41,834 nt of DNA, from assembly GCA_001275005.1 (NCBI GenBank), contig JWZX01003115.1, positions 1-41,834 on the forward strand, in the 5' to 3' direction. This stretch comes from Chrysochromulina tobinii (lineage: Eukaryota > Haptophyta > Prymnesiales > Chrysochromulinaceae). The notes beneath the pieces are model-generated. The model saw only the letters and a program-made list of their open reading frames with translations, made no database searches and was not told the DNA's origin. The position numbers were made by a program, and so were the translations under genes. Within the stretch, counting starts at the first letter, position 1; the number at the start of each line of letters is the position of its first letter. Of this stretch, positions 35,001-41,834 are shown one piece after another.

Positions 35001-35821
35001 GTCTCCTACGCGCTGACCACGGAGACCACCCCGAACCGGAGTTGCGCACACATCGGGCCATACGAGCGACTGGCCTCTGCCGTGATGCTGAGAGAGTGAG
35101 AACTTAGCGCAGCCGAAAAGAGGGTTTTTTCCGATAACGAAGATAGCGAGAATCTCCCGAGAACCTACCTCCGGTATTCATCCGATACACGGAGACACAG
35201 AGGGATCTTTACGTTTACCGTACGGCATCGACGGTTCGCTCTTTGGACCGACGGATACCGCGATACGGATTCAACATTCCGATCGTAACTGCTGACGCGG
35301 TGCGAGTCCAAGGCCCGGCCGGTTGTAGAAGGACGTAAGATTTTACGTCCTTCTACAGGTCCTCGGGTGTCCAAAGACAAAGGACTCTTCGGTCAGAGCC
35401 GCTCCGGTCAGACATGCCGAATTGTCTAGACTCAATTGCGCGGTCAGAGGACAGAGCGATCGGTCTTGGACGCCCTGTTTTGTTTATCGGCGGGATGCCG
35501 GCCGATGCGATGGGGCATGGCCCATCTCCGCCGATCGATGACGTACACACTCACGGTACCGACGTAACGCCGAAGGATACACACAAGGTTTCGGCCCGAC
35601 GCACACAAGGTGCGCCACACACAATCAAGGTTTCGGCTCAGCCAATAGGTACCCAACCGTTGGCCTCTTGCTCGACCGGGTAACTCTCCCCCTGGCTCAC
35701 TGGTTCCGATGTGGGAAACACCCCAGCCCCCACTGACGCATGCCCGTCGTCAGCCGAACCCGCCGCCCAATCCGATCGTCGAGTCGGCCTGTCGCGCACG
35801 ATCGTGCGACACGCCAAGCGC
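35001..35821. other. 821-bp non-coding region between convergent genes
   Basis: It lies between the 3' ends of the NmrA-like gene (+) and the peroxidase-reductase gene (-). It holds a perfect 15-bp hairpin at 35324-35357 and a GCACGATCGTGC palindrome near 35797. A loose repeat, CAAGGTTTCGGC, occurs at about 35583-35596 and 35625-35638. Short ORFs in it have no recognisable domain. I find no tRNA-like cloverleaf. Confidence 0.5.
35324..35357. repeat. perfect 15-bp inverted repeat with 4-nt loop
   Basis: The left arm TGTAGAAGGACGTAA (35324-35338), loop GATT and right arm TTACGTCCTTCTACA (35343-35357) have no mismatch. It lies in a non-coding gap about 320 bp past the NmrA-like stop. Confidence 0.9.
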
Positions 35822-37639
35822 TCAGAGCTTGGCGATCATGCTGCTTGTGTAGCCCAGCTGGTCGAGCACCGTGCCTTGGCGCAGCGCGCGTTCCTCTCGT
35901 GGCCCACACAGCGCCGTGTAGAGCGCGGGCGGCCCGCAGATGAAGCAGAGCGTCTCCTTGGACGGCGCGAAGGCATACTTGCTCAGCTTGGCTTTGTCAA
36001 CCTCTCCGCTCTCGGCCACGTATGTGTCCGTGGTCTTCCACCCTTCGGGCGGCGCCGCGTCGGGCGCGTCGCCCACCACGTGCACGACGGTCAGCCGGTG
36101 CGGCAGCGCGCGCGCCCACTCGTCGAGCTCGCGCCGCAGCAGGATGTCGGCGGTCGTGCGGCTGTGGTAGATGAGCACCGCCTTGCGCTCGTCCGCCGGG
36201 ATGAAGAGCATCTTCCATAGGATTTGGTACATGGGGGCGAGGCCCATGCCGCCCGCGAGCATGTTGAAGCGCTCCTTGCCCTCGAAAGGGTACTGCTCCT
36301 TGAGGCAGAGGGCCGGGTGACGGAACGCGACTTTCGAGCCAATAGGGAGTTCATGCAGCCACGCGGCAACCTCATCGGGGGGCTCGGAGCCCCGTCTCAC
36401 CATGAGTTCGAACGTGCCTTGCAGGCCGGGGTCGGATGTGGGGAAGTAGGCGCGCATGGCGTCGCGCCCTTCCTTACCCCTGGCGGGCGCGCGCACGAGG
36501 AGGCACGCGCAGGCGGGCAGGCGCAGCGTCTGCGTCGGCTCCGGGAGGCCAAAGCCGTACACTGCGGTGTCGTGCGTGTGGTCGCGCCGGGTTCGTAACG
36601 GCAGCTCGAGCCATTCGCACGGCACGACGCACGAGGAGGCGTACGTGAGCGAGGCCGGGTGCGGCGCGAGCCGCGTGCATCCGAGCTCGAGCAGCTTTTC
36701 CCACGCAGCCGCAAAGTCGGCAAAGAAGCTCTTGGAGTCGCTCGCGTACTTTTCTGCATACACCCGCAGCTTCGGGTCGCGAAGCAACGCGTGGTCCGTG
36801 GGCAGCATGATCGTGCTCCCGTCAGAGCTACGCAGGAGCACCCCCGCTGAGCCACATGCCGACGGCTCGTATTTCTTCGAGAGCAACTCGACGTAGTACG
36901 AGTTATCGAAGCGGTTCGGATGCTCCGTCCAAGGGCCGCCACCTGGCGCCCCGTTGGGTGGCTCATATTCCCCGAGGGTGTGACGGCCACACAGGGCGAC
37001 GATCTCACGGTCGGTGAAGCCCTTCCTGTGGAAGATGACGCGCAGGTGGTCGGCCATGTGCTCCGACGGCGACGCCTCGGCACCGCTCGCGAGGTCGTCG
37101 GGCAGCCGGCCGGCGGCCGATGGCACAGAGTCAGCCGACGTCGCCGCGTCCCGCCGCCCGAATCGGCTCAGGATGCTCGGCCCACCGAGGGCCTCGATGG
37201 CCACGTTTGCGGCGTGGGCCCACAGATCAGCGCGCGAGATGTTCGGGTACTGCGCCTTGATCGGCTCGAGGAGCGGCACCGCGCGCTTCGCCAGAAAGGC
37301 GTTGCAAGGAAAGGCGCCCTCGCCCCTGTCGGCAAAGCGCAAGGCAGCATTGGGACCACCTCCACCAAGGGCTGCGCTGTACGTGGCGGCATCGGCAAAG
37401 GCAAGCTGCACAAAGACTGGCCCGCACTTTTCACGCTCGATGAGGCCGCGCACGTCCGCGGTGAGCTGCCCATAGTCCCAGGCGACCGCAAGAGCAGCGG
37501 CGCGCTCGTACAGCATGTCGGCGATGGCTGCGAGTGGTTGCGGCCGCTCCTCCTCTACGCAGATGGCGACCGCGTCAGAGAGCACGGCCTCGAGCTGATT
37601 GATCTCCAGGTACTCGCCCACGGCATCGAAGGACGGCAT
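35822..37639 (-). CDS. DPY-30-like motif, class I peroxidase-like domain and cytochrome b5 reductase fusion
   Basis: The product is 605 aa from the ATG at 37639 (MPSFDAVGEY). The frame is open further upstream, but that leader is not domain-like. Residues 7-47 resemble the DPY-30/RIIa dimerisation hairpin (YLEINQLEAVLSDAV...RPQPLAAIADMLYERA). Residues 70-320 are ascorbate-peroxidase-like: ISRADLW, GGPSI, GFTDREIVALCGRHTLG (proximal H220), PWTEHPNRFDNSYY (W237) and LPTDHALLRDP (D282). The distal pocket, RLAWH in active enzymes, reads QLAFA, so Arg, Trp and His are lost (Q78, F81, A82). Residues 345-605 are an FAD/NADH reductase: RAYFPTS (396-402, FAD), GGMGLAP (463-469) and CGPP (569-572). Reductase electrons may reach the haem, but classical peroxide cleavage looks impossible. 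The protein might be a haem sensor, a different reductase or a structural pseudo-enzyme. Confidence 0.85.
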   Translation of the reverse strand: MPSFDAVGEYLEINQLEAVLSDAVAICVEEERPQPLAAIADMLYERAAALAVAWDYGQLTADVRGLIEREKCGPVFVQLAFADAATYSAALGGGGPNAALRFADRGEGAFPCNAFLAKRAVPLLEPIKAQYPNISRADLWAHAANVAIEALGGPSILSRFGRRDAATSADSVPSAAGRLPDDLASGAEASPSEHMADHLRVIFHRKGFTDREIVALCGRHTLGEYEPPNGAPGGGPWTEHPNRFDNSYYVELLSKKYEPSACGSAGVLLRSSDGSTIMLPTDHALLRDPKLRVYAEKYASDSKSFFADFAAAWEKLLELGCTRLAPHPASLTYASSCVVPCEWLELPLRTRRDHTHDTAVYGFGLPEPTQTLRLPACACLLVRAPARGKEGRDAMRAYFPTSDPGLQGTFELMVRRGSEPPDEVAAWLHELPIGSKVAFRHPALCLKEQYPFEGKERFNMLAGGMGLAPMYQILWKMLFIPADERKAVLIYHSRTTADILLRRELDEWARALPHRLTVVHVVGDAPDAAPPEGWKTTDTYVAESGEVDKAKLSKYAFAPSKETLCFICGPPALYTALCGPREERALRQGTVLDQLGYTSSMIAKL

Positions 37640-37788
37640 GCCGACGACGGCGCACTTCTCCGTGTGCTGTGAACGCGTGTGTGAACTTGGGTGTGAACGT
37701 GGCAGACATTTATTTGTAGTGGATATAAAAGCTCTTTTACATGTACGAGTACCAAAACAGGGTTTTCTCTGCAACTCCTCTGCACAGC
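37640..37788. promoter_or_regulatory. spacer upstream of the peroxidase-reductase gene
   Basis: This 149-bp AT-richer gap is 3' flank of the MYND gene and promoter of the peroxidase-reductase gene, both on the minus strand. On that strand CAAATAAATG (near 37708-37717) is a possible poly(A) signal for the MYND gene and TTTTATATCC (near 37721-37730) a weak TATA-like run. Both are AT-rich and could be chance. Confidence 0.3.
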
Positions 37789-40008
37789 TCACGTCGTGTT
37801 GAAGCCGGCAAGGAACCCGTTCGACACCCACGGGAAGCCGATCGCGCCGTTGTGCACGCGCGGCTGGCGTAGCGGCGCGCGGAAGGGGTTGAGCTCAATC
37901 GGCACTGAGAGCTCGAGGCCGTGCGCTTGGGCACGGTGCACACCGCGCTCGATCGAGTACTCGGAGTAGTCCGTCAGGAAGAAGGGCGTGCGGCGCTGCT
38001 GCAGGTAGTCGAGTGATGGGGACCAAAGATACTCACGTGCGGCGAGGCCCGCGTTGAGCGCGATCGCAACGTCGGCCGGCGGCAGGTGGGGCGCGGCCTT
38101 ATGGTACCAGCCGCCACTGCCGCCATGGGCGCGCACCGTCACGCTCCCGCCGAGCCGTCCGTCGTACTTGACCGACTCGGGCAACGGCACATCGACCGGT
38201 CCGGCCATCTCGATGGTGATCGTCGTGCTGGGCATGAGCACCGCGAGCTCCTTGAAGAGAGGCAGCAGCCAGAGCTCCTTCTCCGGCCCAAGGTAGTGCA
38301 CGCTCAGTGGGCGTGCCGAGTCACGCATCCCAAGTTTCGTCAGCGCATGGTAGACGGTCAGTGGGAAGCTGAGCAACACGGCGAGCGGGGAGGCAGGCGA
38401 GAGGCTCCTCGAGGCATAATAGCTCGCCCAGTCAGTAGGGGGCGCCGTGAGCGTGGGCGCGCCGTCGAGGGCGTCCACGAGGTGGCGGTGCGGCGAGGGC
38501 GCGCTCGCGCAGCCGCAGAGTAGACGGTACGATTCCTCCTGGTGAACGCCAATCGCCTCGAGCACCTCGCAGTACGAGACCTCACACCGGTGATCCATCG
38601 AGGCACGCAGCCACGCAGGCTCTGTCGCGCCGAGGTGCACACGTACGTCGCGCTTCATGTAGCGTCCCATGTCGTCGCAAGTTGTCGAGGCTTGGTCATC
38701 GGCTGAAGTCCCCAAGTGCTTCAATGCATCTTGAGCCTGGCAAGCAGCTGAGCAGTAGCTGATGCATTCGCAGCGCCCGCAAACCATCGCGCTTGGGGTG
38801 GCCTTGCCGCACACGGCACAGCTGAGGAATCGCACTGTGCCCGCACCCTCGGCAGGGGAGACTAGCGGCGGAAGCGGCAATGGCGTGCTGCTGCCGGCGG
38901 TGGTGGCAGAGGGCGCTGTCTTGGACGCTGCCTCCGCGGAGGCGGCAGACGTCGGGCTGCTGCCACGGCTGCTGCGGCCGCGGCTGGTGGAGGAGCCCGT
39001 GTCACCCGTCGCGCCACCCATGCTGCCTGTGCCGCCCGTGCCGCCCGCGTCCTTCGCCCTCGCCTCACCTTCGCCCTCGCCTTCGCCTTCGCCTCGAGCC
39101 ACCGCCGCATCCTCCTCGAAGGCGCCTCGATGGAGCGCTTCAAAGACACGCGTCCGCACATCGTCCCAACGGCCGCGCGCTCGCACGGTCTCGTCGAGCA
39201 GCTCCGTCACCTCGAGCAGCGCGAGCTCGCGCGTGGTCCGCGGCGGCGCCCTCTGCTGCTTGCGCACCGCCTCCTCCTGGGCCCTCATCAGTGCACGCAC
39301 GTCAGGCACATGCGACAGCTGCGCCGCAGCGAGCACGTGCTCGAGAGGCGCGCCGAGAGTCCAAAAGGGGGGCTCGAGCGCCGCGAGCGCCATGTCGCGC
39401 CGCTCCTCGGGCCGCCGCACCCGCTCCAAGAGCTCCGCTTGCTGCCACAGGCAGCACGCCCATCCAGGGTTATTGGCAGTGCCTCGCTCCATGGCCACGA
39501 GTGCGGCGGTCTCGTCGCCGCGCTCGAGCTGGTAGCGCGCGAGCTGAGCCCACACGTCGGGAAACCCGGTGCCGGCCTTGAGCAGCAGGAATTGCGGCAG
39601 GCCCAGCTTGCTCTTGCCAAACTCGCCCGCCTCGTAAGCTTTGCCGCCCGCCTCAACGCAAGCGGCAGAGGCAGCCCGCACGAGCTCAGCGTCGCCACCA
39701 CTGGCGTCGGTCTCCACGGCCACGCGCCGCGCAAACTGAGCAATCGTACCCATCGGCTTCAAGGTGAGCGACGCAAGGTCCACGTCACGGTCGCTAGCTT
39801 GCGCGTGCGTCGACACCACCACCGCTGTACCCACTTTTCCAATCGGCCAGCGCAGCAGGCCGAGCACGCCACGCGACGCTTCCACAGAGCGTGCAAATGG
39901 TGCAACTAGCGGGTGCAGACCGCGCGTCGGCAGAGCGTCGGGCGTCGCATGCCCTTGCAGCTTGAGCATGGCTGCGAGTGCTGGGCGACTCGCCAAGATC
40001 CGACTCAT
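37789..40008 (-). CDS. MYND zinc-finger protein with MSS51-like C-terminus
   Basis: The product is 739 aa from the ATG at 40008 (MSRILASRP); the frame is open to an ATG at 40080 with an Arg-rich leader. Residues 1-300 are helical with TPR-like pieces (GFPDVWAQLARYQLERGDETAALVAMERG). A Gly/Ser/Glu-rich linker holds (GE)n. The MYND finger near 396-440 has CAVCGKATPS, CGRCECISYCSAACQ and, after the linker, a late His/Cys pair. The final 230 residues resemble the MSS51/ZMYND C-terminal domain: LSVHYLGPEKELWLLPLFKELAVLMP and GFPWVSNGF. MSS51-type proteins act in mitochondrial translation in yeast; other MYND proteins are transcription co-factors, so location and role stay open. It is divergent from the 2OG oxygenase. 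The gene is a single exon. Confidence 0.78.
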   Translation of the reverse strand: MSRILASRPALAAMLKLQGHATPDALPTRGLHPLVAPFARSVEASRGVLGLLRWPIGKVGTAVVVSTHAQASDRDVDLASLTLKPMGTIAQFARRVAVETDASGGDAELVRAASAACVEAGGKAYEAGEFGKSKLGLPQFLLLKAGTGFPDVWAQLARYQLERGDETAALVAMERGTANNPGWACCLWQQAELLERVRRPEERRDMALAALEPPFWTLGAPLEHVLAAAQLSHVPDVRALMRAQEEAVRKQQRAPPRTTRELALLEVTELLDETVRARGRWDDVRTRVFEALHRGAFEEDAAVARGEGEGEGEGEARAKDAGGTGGTGSMGGATGDTGSSTSRGRSSRGSSPTSAASAEAASKTAPSATTAGSSTPLPLPPLVSPAEGAGTVRFLSCAVCGKATPSAMVCGRCECISYCSAACQAQDALKHLGTSADDQASTTCDDMGRYMKRDVRVHLGATEPAWLRASMDHRCEVSYCEVLEAIGVHQEESYRLLCGCASAPSPHRHLVDALDGAPTLTAPPTDWASYYASRSLSPASPLAVLLSFPLTVYHALTKLGMRDSARPLSVHYLGPEKELWLLPLFKELAVLMPSTTITIEMAGPVDVPLPESVKYDGRLGGSVTVRAHGGSGGWYHKAAPHLPPADVAIALNAGLAAREYLWSPSLDYLQQRRTPFFLTDYSEYSIERGVHRAQAHGLELSVPIELNPFRAPLRQPRVHNGAIGFPWVSNGFLAGFNTT

Positions 40009-40388
40009 TGCGATGTGTGTGCCGCGCCGACGACGTCGGCTTTTGTCTGCCCTCGCGCGGGGAGGGCACGACCTTTTCAACAGTGAACGACTTGATGCCT
40101 TCTACCGAGAAACCGCAAGCTACGGCTCACAGACTTTTCACAGAAAGCTGGGAGAGCTCCTTCGGCTCAACTTTTTCTGCACTTTCATTCCCACAAGCCA
40201 ACAAACACGTTCAACGCAATCTCAAATACCGGGTACATTTTACGTGAAAGGCAGCACCTCGTACACTTTCACCGTCAGGTATCACTTTTATGAGGGGGTC
40301 ACGATTGCAATCAGTGCGTTTCCAGGGTTTCGTTGAGATTCGTCGCTGGCCCGGTTTTCCGTGCAGGTTTTCTGGTTTTTAGCATGAA
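40009..40388. promoter_or_regulatory. divergent spacer, MYND protein / 2OG oxygenase
   Basis: This 380-bp region separates divergent ATGs. Its right half is AT-richer (CATTTTACGTG..., TTTTATGAGG). The MYND frame is open in the first 72 bp. No specific element is recognised. Confidence 0.4.
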
Positions 40389-41216
40389 ATGGAACACGCA
40401 CCCATCGTGGGCCCCGATTTCCAGCGAGCCGCACAGCGAATGGCGCCGCTCGTACGCAGTTTGCTCGTGGAGCATGCAGATCCTGCCAAGGTACCGGTCG
40501 ATTCCCTTCTCATTGCGCTCGGGCGGCGTGGCGATCACGCGGCGATCAGAGCCGCACGCAAGGAGTTTGATGTCCTTCATGTGCCAGCGGCACTATCATC
40601 TGCCTCGTGTGCATCGCTGCGCAGCGCCGTCGATTGCGAGCGGCGACTGCTCGCCGATAGCGTCGACCAGTGCCCGGAGCATCAGCGGAATCTCAACTCT
40701 GAGGAACTTGAGAAGCTCCTCGGCGCAGAAGCGTTTGGCAGGCTGATAAGCTTGCCGCATGTGTACGAGAAGCGGCGCGATGGCGCGGCACCCTCGTCCG
40801 TAGAAATGGATGAAATCGAAGACGCTGAAGCCCGCGCCACAGGCATCTTGACGCTGCGCGAGGCTTTCATCCGGCGATACAGCAGCGACACGCGGCCTTG
40901 GAATCCCTTCCATCAAGATGCGTACCGCACCACCGTCAACGTGGCCTTGTCCGCGGATGAGGCGCACGTGGGAGGCCGGCTCCTCGGGTGCTATGCTGGC
41001 AAGGTGCAGGTGATCGAACGAGCCGAGGGTGAAGCCACAGTGCACAGCTCGGAGCTCTTGCACGCTGTCAGCCGCATGACAAGCGGGGTGAGGTACTCTC
41101 TCATCTTATTCTTCGACCCGCGCCCCAGGGTCGTGCGCAAGGACGGGCTTGTTGAGGCCCGCTGGGCGAATCGGCGATGGGTTCCGCCATCTGGGAACGA
41201 GCGATGGTGGGAGTGA
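40389..41216 (+). CDS. 2-oxoglutarate/Fe(II) dioxygenase (prolyl-hydroxylase-like)
   Basis: The product is 275 aa from ATG 40389; an ATG five bases earlier is in another frame. The core has PFHQD (H175, D177), NVALSADEAHVGGRLLG, then LHAVSRMTSGVRYSLILFF with H225 as third ligand and R235 for 2-oxoglutarate. N-terminal residues 1-60 form a charged helical region; no signal peptide is seen, so it is probably cytosolic or nuclear. It shares the catalytic layout of the oxygenase at 27194-28156 but little else, so the two are not recent copies. The substrate is unknown. A C-terminal tail is Arg/Trp-rich (RRWVPPSGNERWWE). Confidence 0.85.
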   Translation: MEHAPIVGPDFQRAAQRMAPLVRSLLVEHADPAKVPVDSLLIALGRRGDHAAIRAARKEFDVLHVPAALSSASCASLRSAVDCERRLLADSVDQCPEHQRNLNSEELEKLLGAEAFGRLISLPHVYEKRRDGAAPSSVEMDEIEDAEARATGILTLREAFIRRYSSDTRPWNPFHQDAYRTTVNVALSADEAHVGGRLLGCYAGKVQVIERAEGEATVHSSELLHAVSRMTSGVRYSLILFFDPRPRVVRKDGLVEARWANRRWVPPSGNERWWE

Positions 41217-41740
41217 TCGCCGCGCTGAGCTTGCCATAGACTGAGAGGAGTGGACTCATAAGAAAACCTGAGAAGGTCAACGCGCAGCCACGCACGGAGC
41301 GAGAGCACACGGCATTCGGCGCACTCGCATGATTCACCGTGTTTTTATCCTCAGTAATTTTGGCTCCGGTTGCAGCCTGCACGTTGGTGCATCGCATACA
41401 CTAGCCGAGAGCTTGAAACTTGAGGTCAACGCAGCGGAGCGCAAAGCGGCGTAAGCGCGCAAAGAATCATGATACAGATACGCAACAGATACGCATGATG
41501 TGTACATGATATATTGACGAAGAGTATAGAGAGTTCAGCGCTCAAAATTGACACAATCGATCCAACCGCCATGACCCATGTGTGTGAGTCGTCACCAATA
41601 GGAAATGGATCACAGTGCAGAGGTGTAAGGGTCGAGCCGCAGCCTGATATGAACAGAGCGCTGGAACCAGAAACGCCGGAGCACGAAATCAATCAATGGT
41701 GAATGAATGCATGCCGCCCTGGCCAATTTTACTGCCATAA
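41217..41740. other. non-coding region before the right-edge gene copy
   Basis: This 524-bp AT-richer stretch has no supported gene. It holds a perfect 11-bp tandem (ACAGATACGCA at 41474-41484 and 41485-41495). It is 3' flank to both neighbours. Confidence 0.5.
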
Positions 41741-41834
41741 TCAGGTCCTCAGCATGCGCGTGCGCGAGCGGGAGAGCGCCTTCTTGCAAAATGGGCACTT
41801 GAGCTCGATGGCCACCAGCCCGCTCGTCGACTCC
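41741..41834 (-). CDS. partial gene: C-terminus of a second propeller/zinc-finger/RING-type protein
   Basis: The gene is cut by the window edge. It reads ESTSGLVAIELKCPFCKK then ALSRSRTRMLRT and a TGA at 41743-41741. It matches the C-terminal RING-like end of the protein at 28267-31407 residue for residue except the last one (T for A). Over 88 aligned bases (41747-41834 against 28273-28360) there are four differences, all synonymous. So the family has at least two members in this region, both on the minus strand. Whether this copy also has the propeller, TM and zinc fingers lies outside the window. Confidence 0.85.
   Translation of the reverse strand, partial: ESTSGLVAIELKCPFCKKALSRSRTRMLRT

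Noticed and set aside
34996-35004. GTAAGT overlapping the NmrA-like stop, a perfect donor consensus
   Set aside because: The protein already has full family length (299 aa) at that stop, and I see no exon-like continuation downstream; RNA reads could reopen this.
35165-35683. Several 65-90 aa ORFs in the gap after the NmrA-like gene
   Set aside because: They overlap on both strands, lack domains and have composition unlike the real genes here.
37640-37831. 64-residue N-terminal extension of the peroxidase-reductase
   Set aside because: It overlaps the 3' end of the MYND gene and the promoter spacer and has no domain; the ATG at 37639 precedes the DPY-30-like motif directly.

Overview
The window is nuclear DNA from a compact, GC-rich, intron-poor eukaryote. 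It is most likely a unicellular marine alga with a secondary plastid and a flagellum; a haptophyte is my best guess, but that is inference. Supporting this are SRP68, an ADCK2-type ABC1 kinase, a mitochondrial carrier and MYND and SET proteins (eukaryotic), a CFAP52/WDR16 orthologue (motile cilium), and two proteins with plastid-type hydrophobic presequences, one carrying an SAFAP motif. Most genes are single long ORFs separated by 60-800 bp and lie on both strands in convergent and divergent pairs. There is no sign of a bacterial operon, tRNA, rRNA or CRISPR.

Layout, left to right: a CS-domain (CacyBP/p23-like) protein (-); a receptor kinase with 14 near-identical FG-GAP repeats (+); SRP68 (+); a GT25-like glycosyltransferase (+); a single-domain voltage-gated cation channel (-) sharing a 59-bp spacer with a seven-EF-hand protein (+); a large coiled-coil orphan (-); a CLC transporter with one intron (-) divergent from a mitochondrial carrier (+); ADCK2 (-); CFAP52 with one intron (-); a 2OG-Fe(II) oxygenase (-); a membrane protein with an SBBP propeller, a transmembrane segment, six C2H2 fingers, a UIM-like motif and a RING-like end (-); a PDZ+IQ protein (-); a SET protein with a plastid-type presequence (+); an NmrA-like protein with one intron (+); a fusion of a DPY-30-like motif, a degenerate class I peroxidase and a cytochrome b5 reductase (-); an MSS51-like MYND protein (-); a second 2OG oxygenase (+); and, at the right edge, the C-terminus of a second copy of the propeller/zinc-finger/RING gene (-).

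The three observations I rate highest are these. (1) Two unrelated membrane proteins pair a repeat propeller on one side of a single membrane segment with a signalling output on the other: a kinase in one, and DNA-binding plus ubiquitin-type modules in the other. The second belongs to a family, because a copy 13 kb away preserves its tail with only synonymous changes. (2) The three introns I can define are 90-100 bp long and internally repetitive. Each has the same short word at the donor and just after the acceptor, and two of them, in unrelated genes, share the 3' half and the word GTGCGC. This looks like introner (transposon-like intron) insertion. (3) The peroxidase-reductase fusion keeps the proximal haem ligand but has lost all three distal catalytic residues.

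Calcium signalling is also prominent: a channel and an EF-hand protein are head to head, and an IQ protein lies elsewhere. All functional calls come from reading motifs; no database search was possible.
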